A stretch of DNA of 64,000 nucleotides, taken from the NCBI RefSeq assembly GCF_019636135.1, contig NZ_JAHBYD010000017.1, positions 50,105 to 114,104 on the forward strand, read 5' to 3'. A model generated the notes under the pieces. It was not told where the DNA came from and ran no database searches. It saw nothing but the letters and a program-made list of their open reading frames with translations. This DNA is from Phenylobacterium sp. GTDB taxonomy: Bacteria; Pseudomonadota; Alphaproteobacteria; Caulobacterales; Caulobacteraceae. Made by a program: the position numbers and the translations under genes. Positions 8,074 through 15,605 of the stretch are shown in pieces (position 1 is the first letter of the stretch; each line of letters starts with the position of its first letter).

Positions 8074-8687
8074 CGTGAAATCTCCCTGTCCGGGGTTGCG
8101 GTGAAGGTCAGGACGAGGCTCGTCCGGGCGCGCGAGAACACATCCCAATCCGGCGGCGGCGATGGCGGCGAGGGCTGGGGTGGTGGAGCGTCAGCGAGGG
8201 GTTCGACGGGTCGCAGCACCTGCAGGCCGAGGGTGGCGGCGGCGGCCTCGACCCTGGCGACGTAACCGTTGCGGAAGCCGCGCTCGGGATGGCCGGTGTT
8301 GTATCGGGACAGCGCGACCCTGAGGGTCGTCTGGCGGTCGACGCCCTTGGCCGGGCGATAGCCCGCGCGCAGGACGACGCCGGCGGCGGCGAGGTTGCGG
8401 CAGGGGTCGAAGGCCGCCTCAACGGACAGGCCGAGCCAGTCCAGATTGTCGCTGTTGATCTGGGCCACGCCGAGATCGAGGTTCGCGCCCCGCGCCAGCA
8501 ATCCGCGGGCGATGCGCGCGGCATCGGCGGCGTCGCGCGCTGGACGGGCCGGGCGGGGACCCCGATTGACGCCGATCGCGATCGGATTGAACCGACTCTC
8601 CGCATAGGCGATGGCCGCCAGGGTTTCCGGGGCCACCTGCGGTGCGCAGGCCTGGGACAGGGCGAGGATCAGATTGAGGTCCAGCAA
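8070..8687 (-). CDS. virB1: VirB1-type lytic transglycosylase
   Basis: A transglycosylase of about 205 residues that opens peptidoglycan for T4SS assembly. I choose the TTG at 8687 because CTGGAG lies 6 bases upstream; a TTG at 8711 is also open. Motifs of the SLT domain are visible: AYAESRFNPIAIGVN with the catalytic Glu, LDLGVAQINSDNL, and LSRYNTGHPERGFRNGYV. A Pro-rich tail follows. There is no obvious signal peptide. It is the first gene of the secretion operon, whose promoter must lie in 8688-8763 or further up. Confidence 0.88.
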   Translation of the reverse strand: MLDLNLILALSQACAPQVAPETLAAIAYAESRFNPIAIGVNRGPRPARPARDAADAARIARGLLARGANLDLGVAQINSDNLDWLGLSVEAAFDPCRNLAAAGVVLRAGYRPAKGVDRQTTLRVALSRYNTGHPERGFRNGYVARVEAAAATLGLQVLRPVEPLADAPPPQPSPPSPPPDWDVFSRARTSLVLTFTATPDREISR

Positions 8688-8763
8688 GGCGGGCTCCAGC
8701 GTGAGCCCCAAGCAAACCCGATCGGGAGCGGGCCCCGCGACCCGCGAGCTCCCCGCCGGAGAT

Positions 8764-9028
8764 TTACGGTAGGAAGGTCCGGGGTTCGAGCGGCCGCTGA
8801 ACCGCAGCGAGGCGGGCGACGGCCTGGATGCGGGTGCGGACGCCCAGGACGCGGCAAGCGGTCATGAGATGCTCATCGACCGTTCGGGGCGACAGGCCGA
8901 GACGATCGCCGATCCGGGCGGAGGTCAGACCGAGGGCCGCCAGGTCCAGACATTCCCGCTGGCGATCCGACAGGTGGTCGCAGGGTGAAGCAGATGGGGC
9001 GGGGGGGATGAGGGGAAAGGACTTTCAT
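8764..9028 (-). pseudogene. LuxR/GerE-type HTH protein interrupted at a poly-G run
   Basis: The minus strand encodes a complete GerE-type helix-turn-helix domain (LSDRQRECLDLAALGLTS, then IGDRLGLSPRTVDEHL and VLGVRTRIQAVARL) ending at 8764. In that frame there is no start codon: it is closed by a TGA just upstream. An ATG at 9028 opens MKVLSPHPP in the neighbouring frame, and removing one base from the run of seven Gs at 9001-9007 would join both into a single protein of about 87 residues. It is either a genuine frameshift, phase variation or a sequencing error. The domain resembles the LuxR protein at 20609. Confidence 0.65.
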
Positions 9029-9110
9029 GCCCGAATCCAACCGTGCAGCCGACCCCGTGCGCCAGTCCGGGAGTTTCGGACCGCAAGTCTACGACCGTGG
9101 CGAGGGGGCG

Positions 9111-9605
9111 TTACGCGCCGTCGCCGGTCCCATCCTCCCGGGCGGGGGCTATCAACCGTCCCCGGCGCTGTTCGAGCCAGGCCTCGGCCTCGGCGTCGCG
9201 TCGGACGGACTGATCGGCGAGGTCCTTCAGGCTCTTGGTGAAGGCGTTGATAATGGTGCGAGCGTCCAGATCGCCGATGGCGTCCCCGGCTTCTTCGTCG
9301 AACTCCTGCAGCGCCACGGCGAGGATGGTCGCCAATTTGTTGTCGGCGCACCGCAAGGCGAAGGCGGGCGACCCCAGAGCAAGAGCAGCGAGAATCCCGT
9401 GCGGATCGCTGTCGGTGACCTCCGCGAAGCGGTGAATGCGCTCGATGTTGATGCGACCGGCGCCGGACTCGAAATGCTCATAGGACCGCAGCGCCATATT
9501 CATGCCTTGGGCGACGTCCGCGGCCCGCATCCGCCGATGAGACCGGATCAGGCGCAGGCTGGAGGAGAGCACCGCGTTCGCCGTCTGGGTGTGCCGGGCG
9601 TCCAT
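9111..9605 (-). CDS. XRE-like helix-turn-helix regulator
   Basis: A 164-residue protein. The N-terminal half holds a lambda-repressor-like HTH (LRLIRSHRRMRAADVAQGMNM, then RSYEHFESGAGRINIERIHRFAEVTDSD). The rest is helical and acidic with no recognisable ligand domain. It is transcribed away from the lasso locus and lies upstream of the secretion operon. It could control either conjugation genes or its own divergent neighbour; the sequence does not decide. Homologous small regulators are common in Caulobacteraceae. Confidence 0.7.
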   Translation of the reverse strand: MDARHTQTANAVLSSSLRLIRSHRRMRAADVAQGMNMALRSYEHFESGAGRINIERIHRFAEVTDSDPHGILAALALGSPAFALRCADNKLATILAVALQEFDEEAGDAIGDLDARTIINAFTKSLKDLADQSVRRDAEAEAWLEQRRGRLIAPAREDGTGDGA

Positions 9606-9775
9606 GTCTCCTGTTACTCCCTCGCCTCCGGCGCCACGCGACTACGAAGCGAATGCACCCCTACAGGTTGAAAAATGCCTCAGCGATGCGTCAAATGAAA
9701 GCCTAGAAAGATCAACAGCATAAAAGCTGCGGATACGACGCAATTTTCTTGCGGACATCAGTATAGGAGCGCCGC

Positions 9776-9844
9776 ATGACCCGATCGCCCCGAAGCCTGC
9801 CGGTCGTCGATCTGCGTCCCGGAGCGGCCCGGGGGCGGTCATGA
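9776..9844 (+). CDS. 22-residue leader ORF upstream of the GntR regulator
   Basis: An ATG at 9776 has a good ribosome site (AGGAG, 7 bases upstream) and encodes a 22-residue Arg/Pro-rich peptide (MTRSPRSLPVVDLRPGAARG...). Its stop TGA overlaps the ATG of the GntR gene (ATGA at 9841-9844), while the GntR start itself has only a weak ribosome site. This layout suggests translational coupling: ribosomes ending the leader start the regulator. There is no homology evidence, so the call rests on signals alone. Confidence 0.4.
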   Translation: MTRSPRSLPVVDLRPGAARGRS

Positions 9845-10407
9845 GGCAGCGCGATCCCTTCGGCTTGGCGCTCGGCAGTCTGCGCGCCGCGCTGGAGGAC
9901 GCCCTGGCCCCCGGACAGCATCTGTCCGTGGTGGATATCGCCGCCTCGCTCGGCCTAAGCACCAGCCCGGTGCGCGAAGCCCTGTCCCGCCTGTGCGGCG
10001 AGGGTCTCGTCGAGGATCGCCGCGGTTTGGGTTATTTCACCCGCGCGGCCCCGCTTGAGGATGTTCTGGGCTTGCTCGATCTGGAGGCCGCCCATGTCGG
10101 TCTTGCGGCGCTCTACACCCGGGTCGCCCAGCCCTGCGACGCTACGGACGCGTCCGTCGAGGCGTGGATCGACGACCTGGTTGACGCCTGCGACAACCAA
10201 CCCCTGATCGAGAGCCTCGTTCGCGTGCGCCGTCGCCTGGCGCCGCTCCGACGGCTGAACGGCCCGACCGAAGCAGCCGACGGTCCCGCGCCGGCGAGCA
10301 AGGTCGAGGCCTACTATGCGCGCTGGCGGATCGCCGCGACGGGTCTCGCATCCCGTGTTCGGCGGATCGATCCAGATCAATCGAAGTATACGCGAAATAT
10401 AGTTTGA
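9841..10407 (+). CDS. GntR-family regulator of the lasso locus
   Basis: A 188-residue protein with an N-terminal winged helix of the GntR type (LSVVDIAASLGLSTSPVREALSRLCGEGLVEDRRGLGYF, residues about 28-65) and a short helical C-terminal part resembling a reduced FCD ligand domain. It directly precedes the precursor genes on the same strand. GntR genes are often found beside lasso operons of this class in Caulobacterales, where a regulatory role is assumed. It could sense a metabolite or the peptide and control the promoter at 10398. Confidence 0.8.
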   Translation: MRQRDPFGLALGSLRAALEDALAPGQHLSVVDIAASLGLSTSPVREALSRLCGEGLVEDRRGLGYFTRAAPLEDVLGLLDLEAAHVGLAALYTRVAQPCDATDASVEAWIDDLVDACDNQPLIESLVRVRRRLAPLRRLNGPTEAADGPAPASKVEAYYARWRIAATGLASRVRRIDPDQSKYTRNIV

Positions 10408-10412
10408 ATCGA
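10379..10412 (+). promoter_or_regulatory. Candidate promoter/operator for the lasso precursors
   Basis: An AT-rich island overlaps the end of the GntR gene. It contains a TATAGT (10398-10403) suitable as a -10 box, without a good -35 hexamer at 17 bp, and is bracketed by two AATCGA copies (10379-10384 and 10407-10412). The flanking repeats could bind GntR or the local sigma factor could replace the missing -35. Evidence is weak and positional. Confidence 0.3.
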
Positions 10413-10476
10413 TTTGCTTTCCGGCGCTGATGGTTCGTCGTCGACGTTTTGTCGGCCTTCAAAACAGGAGACGACC

Positions 10477-10602
10477 ATGACCAAGAGCACCTCGCGCCTC
10501 GTGCGCCTCGGGTCCGCCCGCACCCTGACCCGCGCGGTCTCGCGCGGCGAATTCGACGAGCTGAATCCGGTGCTGAAGTACACCATTCCGCCCAGCGAAT
10601 GA
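10477..10602 (+). CDS. Lasso peptide precursor A1
   Basis: A 41-residue precursor with ribosome site AGGAG 8 bases before the ATG. The leader (19 residues) ends LTR, with Thr at position -2 of the cleavage site, as in known lasso leaders. The predicted 22-residue core is AVSRGEFDELNPVLKYTIPP plus SE. Ala1 would be joined to Glu9 (or Asp8) to form the macrolactam ring; Lys15/Tyr16 are candidate steric plugs. It shares leader motif RLG-AR--LTR and core pattern A---G-F-ELNP----T-PP with precursor A2. Ala1 lasso peptides with Glu9 rings are known in caulonodins. Core boundaries are predicted, not measured. Confidence 0.9.
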   Translation: MTKSTSRLVRLGSARTLTRAVSRGEFDELNPVLKYTIPPSE

Positions 10603-10607
10603 CCGGA

Positions 10608-10627
10608 CGGGCCGCTTCGGCGGCCCG
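10608..10627 (+). terminator. TTCG-loop hairpin after precursor A1
   Basis: Eight-base-pair stem (CGGGCCGC / GCGGCCCG) with a TTCG tetraloop, 6 bases after the A1 stop. There is no T-run, so it is probably an mRNA-stabilising or partial-termination structure rather than a full terminator. It could help keep precursor mRNA in excess over the enzyme mRNA. Confidence 0.5.
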
Positions 10628-10694
10628 GACGTCCGGGCCCGGCCTCGCCCCGGACGCCTCGACCAGAGGCAATCCTGACACAGGAGAGGGATCC

Positions 10695-10820
10695 ATGAAG
10701 ATCCAGAACGAGACGCGCGTCCTGCGTCTGGGAGCCGCCCGTCGGCTGACCCGGGCGATCCTGATGGGGCCGTTCACCGAACTGAACCCGGCCCGCCACT
10801 GGACCATGCCGCCGGAATGA
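10695..10820 (+). CDS. Lasso peptide precursor A2
   Basis: A 41-residue precursor with an AGGAGAGG ribosome site about 7 bases before its ATG. The leader is 20 residues and ends in LTR, keeping Thr at -2. The predicted 21-residue core starts AILMGPFTELNPARHWTMPP and ends in Glu. Only Glu9 is available to close a ring with Ala1, which supports the same nine-residue ring in A1. His15/Trp16 replace Lys15/Tyr16 of A1 as candidate plug residues. The two genes look like a duplication that diversified the core while keeping the ELNP and T-x-P-P elements. Confidence 0.9.
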   Translation: MKIQNETRVLRLGAARRLTRAILMGPFTELNPARHWTMPPE

Positions 10821-10826
10821 GCCCAG

Positions 10827-10851
10827 GGGGCCGTCCGTTTCGGACGGCCCC
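10827..10851 (+). terminator. Strong hairpin between precursor A2 and the processing genes
   Basis: An 11-base-pair perfect stem (GGGGCCGTCCG / CGGACGGCCCC) with a TTT loop starts 7 bases after the A2 stop. No T-run follows. It probably attenuates readthrough into the B and C genes or protects the precursor message from 3' exonucleases, giving more peptide than enzyme. Confidence 0.6.
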
Positions 10852-10911
10852 GCCGGGTCCTGCCGCAGGGCGGACCAGCCAAGTTCAGCTGTAACAGAGA
10901 GAGGTCTGGGA

Positions 10912-11568
10912 ATGGCCGAAGCGCTTCCCGCCGAGGACGGTCACTGCGGCTGGCTCGCAGAGGGCGTTCACGCAGTCCGCGTCGGCGACGATCTGATCCT
11001 GCTCGATCTCGCCGCAGACGACTATCTCTGCCTGCCGGAGTGCGGCGATCTTCGGATTGAGGGACGGCGGGCTTTGGGATCGATGAACGATCTTCTTCGC
11101 CTGGCCGCCGAGGAGTTGCTGCATCCCACGTCAGCGCGGGACGATCGCACCCCGCCGCCGGCCCTGCCGTCGGCGCGCCTTCCGCCTGCGCCGCCGATCC
11201 GGCCGACGCTGCGGGACCTCGTTACCTTCGGCGTCATCTGGGTCGAAGCGGTGCGGCGTCGGCCGACACTTCTGGACCTCAGCCGGCGATACGCCCGGCG
11301 TCGCGGTCGTCGGTCTGATCCCGAAGCGCTCGCCGCGCGGGTCGAGGTGTTCCGCCAGTTGCTGCCGCTGGCGCCCTGGACCGGCGCCTGCCTGCTCCAG
11401 GCGGAACTGCTCCTGCGCTTCGTCAATGCCGCGGATTTGGACGCGGACTGGGTCTTCGGGGTCCGCACCTTCCCGTTTCTCGCTCATTGCTGGCTCCAGA
11501 GCGGCGACCGGTGCATCAGCGAGGCCCCGGAAACCCTGACCGTCTATCGACCGATCCTGGTGATCTGA
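10912..11568 (+). CDS. Lasso peptide leader peptidase, fused B1-B2 protein
   Basis: A 218-residue protein of the McjB type. Residues about 15-70 form a PqqD-like recognition domain that binds the leader (GVHAVRVGDDLILLDLAADDY). Residues about 100-218 form the transglutaminase-like cysteine protease that removes the leader. Likely catalytic residues are Cys160 (WTGACLLQA) and His192 (FLAHCWLQ). At the place where the family usually has Asp, 12 residues after the His, this protein has Glu204 (ISEAPE), from my memory of the family pattern. It acts with the cyclase in the cytoplasm. The start is supported by a GAGAGG site. Confidence 0.9.
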   Translation: MAEALPAEDGHCGWLAEGVHAVRVGDDLILLDLAADDYLCLPECGDLRIEGRRALGSMNDLLRLAAEELLHPTSARDDRTPPPALPSARLPPAPPIRPTLRDLVTFGVIWVEAVRRRPTLLDLSRRYARRRGRRSDPEALAARVEVFRQLLPLAPWTGACLLQAELLLRFVNAADLDADWVFGVRTFPFLAHCWLQSGDRCISEAPETLTVYRPILVI

Positions 11569-11569
11569 G

Positions 11570-13285
11570 GTGGGGGCGGATTGCGCGATCATTCTCGTCG
11601 GCGACAATCCGGCCGCGGTCGACGCCTTGGTCGCGCCCGTTCGACAGCGCCTGAGCCGGGCCGGCTGGTCGCGCAAATCGCACGATCCCTTCATCCAGGT
11701 GTTCGCCCCGACCGGCGGACGGCTCGAGGTCGCCCGGGGACTCGATGGGCACGGCGTGGTCATCGGCGAGATCTACGACCGCGAGGGCCAGGCGCTGTCG
11801 CTGCGGGCGCGCGGCGCCCTGGGATGCCGACGGCTGGACGCGGCGCAGGCCCGCACGGTCTGTTCGGACCATTGGGGGCGCTACCTGCTGGTCCGGCGGG
11901 TCGAGGGCGACGTCGCCGTGCTCCGCGACCCGTCGGGCGCCCTGGACTGCGTCGTCTGGCGCAAGGCCGGCGTGACCTTGATCTCGACGAGCGCCGCGGC
12001 GGTCATCGATCCCTGGCTGCCCGACGGGATCGCGCTGGATTGGGACGCGGTCGCCGCCCTGGTGGCCCGCCCCGGCGAATATCGACATCGACTGGCCCTG
12101 ACCGGACTACAGGCCGTCGCCGGCGGCGAGCTGCGGGTGACCGGGGAGGGCGTCAACCAGGGGCGGCAGATCTGGCGGCCCGCGGAGGTGTATCGGGACC
12201 GGGCCTCGCGTCCGGCGACCGATCTCCGAGGGGCGGTGGAACGGTCGGTGCGGGCGCTGGCGGGCGACAGGCGCTGGATCGCCGAGGTCAGCGGCGGACT
12301 GGACTCCGCCATCGTGGCGGGCGTCCTGACCACAGATCAGCGCCGAAGCGTCGCCGCCTGGGTCAACCACTACGTCGACCAGCCGGAGGGTGACGAACGG
12401 GATTACGCCCGGGCGGTCGCGGGACGGCATGGCTTTACGCTGACGGAAGTCCGTCGCGACGGCCTCAGGCTCGACGCCGCCCGCCTGGCCGCGTGCGCCG
12501 AGACCTTCCGGCCAGCGGCCAACGACATCGATCCCGACTACAACGACGACATCGCCGACCGGATCGAGGCGACGGGCGGCTGGGGCTCGCTGACGGGGCA
12601 GGGCGGCGACGCGGTCTTCTTTCAGATGCCCAGCCTGCTGATCGGGCTGGACGAGATCTGGGAGCGGCGCGGTCGCGCGCGGTTGGTGGTCCTGCATCGC
12701 CTCTCGCGCTGGCTGCGGCGCCCCCTGTGGCCCACGGCGCTCGCCCGGGACTGGCGCGAGGAGGTCTGCCATCGCGCCGGCTGGGACCACCCCTGGCTCG
12801 ACGATCTGCGCGGCGTCCCGCCTGCCAAAGCCTTGCAGATGTCCGCCTTGGCCTTCTGCCAGACGTTTCAGGGGCCGGCGGTGCGCAGCCGTCTGGGCCC
12901 CTGCGTCAATCCGCTGCTCAGCCAGCCGGTGGTGGAGGCGGGGTTGGCCCTGTCGGCGGTCGATCTGACCTGGGGCGGGCGTGACCGCGCCGCCGCGCGC
13001 GCCGCCTTCGCGGATGTCTTGCCGCCCTCGATCCTGGATCGCCGCTCCAAGGGCGAACTGGGCGCCTATTACGGCGGCGCCGTCGCCGCGCACCTGGACT
13101 TCCTGCGCGACTATCTGCTCGGCGGCGCACTGGCGGAGGCGGGGTTGATCGATCCCGGACTGGAGGACCGCCTCACCCGGGACGCCCTGCTGTGGCGCGG
13201 TGGTCATTCCCACCTGCTCAGTCTGGCGCTGACGGAGGCCTGGGTGCGCCGCTGGCGGGAGCGGCTGGACCGCCGGGTCCCATGA
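11570..13285 (+). CDS. Lasso cyclase (asparagine-synthetase-like)
   Basis: A 571-residue ATP-dependent macrolactam synthetase that activates the ring acidic side chain as the adenylate and couples it to the core N-terminus. It has an N-terminal glutamine-hydrolase-like half without an obvious catalytic Cys2, and a C-terminal synthetase half with the PP-loop SGGLDSAIVAG near residue 240 and the LTGQGGDAVF motif near residue 345. GTG start one base after the B stop region, so likely coupled. Its last 68 bases overlap, tail to tail, the isopeptidase gene on the other strand. Confidence 0.92.
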   Translation: MGADCAIILVGDNPAAVDALVAPVRQRLSRAGWSRKSHDPFIQVFAPTGGRLEVARGLDGHGVVIGEIYDREGQALSLRARGALGCRRLDAAQARTVCSDHWGRYLLVRRVEGDVAVLRDPSGALDCVVWRKAGVTLISTSAAAVIDPWLPDGIALDWDAVAALVARPGEYRHRLALTGLQAVAGGELRVTGEGVNQGRQIWRPAEVYRDRASRPATDLRGAVERSVRALAGDRRWIAEVSGGLDSAIVAGVLTTDQRRSVAAWVNHYVDQPEGDERDYARAVAGRHGFTLTEVRRDGLRLDAARLAACAETFRPAANDIDPDYNDDIADRIEATGGWGSLTGQGGDAVFFQMPSLLIGLDEIWERRGRARLVVLHRLSRWLRRPLWPTALARDWREEVCHRAGWDHPWLDDLRGVPPAKALQMSALAFCQTFQGPAVRSRLGPCVNPLLSQPVVEAGLALSAVDLTWGGRDRAAARAAFADVLPPSILDRRSKGELGAYYGGAVAAHLDFLRDYLLGGALAEAGLIDPGLEDRLTRDALLWRGGHSHLLSLALTEAWVRRWRERLDRRVP

Positions 13286-15599
13286 GATGCCGGCCGAACC
13301 AGTCGCGCACCTGGTCGTAGTAGAGCCGGATGTTGCCCGGGCTCTGAACGCCGTGGTCCTCGCCGATGAGGAGAGTCAGGGCCACCGGGCGGTTCAGACG
13401 GTGCAGCGCCCCGTAGAGCTGCTCCGACTGGCTCAGCATAAGGTCGTATTCTCCCACCACCAGAAGCGTCGGCGCGGTGATGCGGTCCGCCTGCTCGAAC
13501 GGACTGTTGCGCCGATACCGGTCGGGCGCACGCCAGTAGGCGTCGCGCATCTCGGCCTGGCCGGACTCCAGCCAGCGGGCCCCAGCTGTCGCGGCGAGCG
13601 CATGCCCGCCCTCCAGCCGCAGGGTCGAACCGACGTCCCCGATGACCGTCGAGAAATTCATCGGCCCGTTCAACGCCACCACGGCGTCGAAGCGGGGAGA
13701 CTGGGCCGCGCTCATCACGGCGGACCAGGCGCCGAAGCTCCAGCCCCACAAGCCGATCCGGTCTGCATCGACCAACCCTTCCGCCGCCGCGGCGTCGACG
13801 ACCGACAGGATGCGTTGGGCGAGGCCGTCAGCCGGTTCCGGGGTCGCGGGAAGGTCCGGGATGAGGATGGCGTAGCCCGCCGTGACCATCAGCTGCGGCG
13901 CCAGCGACAGGCTGGTGGACTCCCGCCGCATCCACCACGGCGGGGCGGGGTAGGCCTCGCCCTGATAGGGCACCACGATCACGGGCGGCGCCGCTGTCGG
14001 GTTTGACGGCGGATAGAGCCAGCCGCCCGCGCCGCCGACGCCGGTGACCCGCCGGGGCGCCGCGACCGCGATCCGGTCGAGTTCGGGGTTCAGCCGCCAG
14101 ACCACCTCCCGGCGAGGACCACTCTGTAGGCGAAGCGTATTGGATTCCGCCTCCGGCCCGCTCCGGTCGAGGCCGATCTCCCGGCTCCAGCTGATCGCGG
14201 CCCCTGGCGTCGCTGCGACGCATCGAGACTCGGCTCCGGGATCGGCCCAGACTTGGCACAGTCGCCCATCGGGACGCTCGGCCACGGCGAAGGCCGCCTT
14301 CAGCGGACCGCTCTGCGCCCGTAATCCGAAAGGACCGCGGGGGTTCACCGCCGACGCGACGGCCCCGAGATCGGGGAGCTCGCCGTCTGCACCAAGGCGC
14401 ACGACGCGCCCGCCGCTGGTAAACAGAACCGAGGACCGACCCTCGGCGACGAGCCGGGCGTCCGGAGACAGGCCCAAGAGCGGCAGGGCGTCGGCGCCGG
14501 CGACGAACCAGCCCTCGCGGGATCCGGAGCGGCCCTTGAAGATCGGGGTCTCGCCCAGCCAGCCGCCCTCGGCCGTCGCCATGCCCTGGAAGTCGATCGG
14601 CGTGGTCGGGTGCGCTCCGGCCGGGGTCACGTCCCGCGCCGCGCCGTCCGGAGCGACGGTCAGGAGCCGGGCCGGCTTGTCGCCGATCGTGGCCACGAGA
14701 AGCGCGTCGGAGGCTGGCGACCAGGCGAGCAGGCTCGTAGAGATGTTGCCGGCTTCGGGCGGCCGGACGGCGGCCCCGGTGGTCAGCTCGACGAGCTCCA
14801 GCCCCCGGGCGCGGCGCACCTCGCTCGCGGTATCGGCGGAGGGCGGCGGCAGGAGGGGGCCGTCCAGCAGAAGCGCGGCGTATCGTCCGTCCGGAGAGAC
14901 CTCGAGGTCGAGGAAGGGACCGTCGGCGATCGCCGCGGCCTCTCCGGTGACGGCGTCGATCCGCCAGAGACGTCGCGGCGGCAAGGCTTCCGGCGGGCCG
15001 TCTTCGCCCACCGTGATCGCAGCCGGCGACCCGGCCGTCGCCGCCGCCCTCAGCGCCAGCAGGCGTGCCTGTTCGGCGCGGGGGCCCGCCAGTCTTGGAG
15101 GAAGCGCCCCGTCCGGCATGCCAAGCACGACGAGGGTGTCGTCCGTGAGCCATTCCAGGGACCGGCCCCATAGGCCAAGCTCCGGCGCCACATCGGTCCA
15201 CACCACCTCCCCCGCGGCGATCTCGACGATTCCCAGCCGCCATTCGTCGTTCCGGAGCCGAAACACGGCCAGACGCCGACCGCTGGGCGAGAAGGCGCCG
15301 ACGGAATAGCCGGCGTCTTCGTCCATCGTCAGGAGCGGTCGCGGATGGTCGGGGGCGTCGAGGTCGATGCGGTACAGCCGGGCGTACCGGTTGGCGCCTT
15401 CGGCCTCCAGATCATGGCGGGGGAGATCGCCTCGGGCGCGCCGCTCCTCGAAGACGGCGACCGCGCCGGACGGATCGATCGCGACCCGTCCGAAGCTTTC
15501 GAGTCCCAGAATGACATCCACCGTGAGCGGCTCTTGCCTCGCCAACGCCGGGCACGCCGTCGCGAGCAGGCCCGCGAGGGCGAGAGCGACCATGCGCAT
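13218..15599 (-). CDS. Lasso peptide isopeptidase (S9 prolyl-oligopeptidase fold)
   Basis: A 793-residue protein with an N-terminal signal-like segment (residues 1-22), a beta-propeller region and a C-terminal alpha/beta-hydrolase domain. The triad is visible: Ser621 in GWSFGAW, Asp719 in GEYDLML and His749 in GEDHGVQ. Enzymes of this type beside lasso genes (AtxE-like) cleave the ring isopeptide bond and linearise the threaded peptide. It lies 6 bases after the TonB receptor gene on the same strand, so uptake and opening are probably co-expressed. Substrate is inferred from context: peptides A1 and A2. Confidence 0.9.
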   Translation of the reverse strand: MRMVALALAGLLATACPALARQEPLTVDVILGLESFGRVAIDPSGAVAVFEERRARGDLPRHDLEAEGANRYARLYRIDLDAPDHPRPLLTMDEDAGYSVGAFSPSGRRLAVFRLRNDEWRLGIVEIAAGEVVWTDVAPELGLWGRSLEWLTDDTLVVLGMPDGALPPRLAGPRAEQARLLALRAAATAGSPAAITVGEDGPPEALPPRRLWRIDAVTGEAAAIADGPFLDLEVSPDGRYAALLLDGPLLPPPSADTASEVRRARGLELVELTTGAAVRPPEAGNISTSLLAWSPASDALLVATIGDKPARLLTVAPDGAARDVTPAGAHPTTPIDFQGMATAEGGWLGETPIFKGRSGSREGWFVAGADALPLLGLSPDARLVAEGRSSVLFTSGGRVVRLGADGELPDLGAVASAVNPRGPFGLRAQSGPLKAAFAVAERPDGRLCQVWADPGAESRCVAATPGAAISWSREIGLDRSGPEAESNTLRLQSGPRREVVWRLNPELDRIAVAAPRRVTGVGGAGGWLYPPSNPTAAPPVIVVPYQGEAYPAPPWWMRRESTSLSLAPQLMVTAGYAILIPDLPATPEPADGLAQRILSVVDAAAAEGLVDADRIGLWGWSFGAWSAVMSAAQSPRFDAVVALNGPMNFSTVIGDVGSTLRLEGGHALAATAGARWLESGQAEMRDAYWRAPDRYRRNSPFEQADRITAPTLLVVGEYDLMLSQSEQLYGALHRLNRPVALTLLIGEDHGVQSPGNIRLYYDQVRDWFGRHLMGPGGPAAPASGAPRPPSAPD

Positions 15600-15605
15600 G
15601 GACGA

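Noticed and set aside
13218..13285. Possibility that the cyclase/isopeptidase overlap is an artefact of a wrong stop
   Set aside because: Both frames stay open with normal composition to the stated stops, so both ends are kept; only the biological effect is left open.
14044..15309. A 421-codon plus-strand ORF over the isopeptidase gene
   Set aside because: It is antisense to a gene with a clear catalytic triad and has no recognisable domain.
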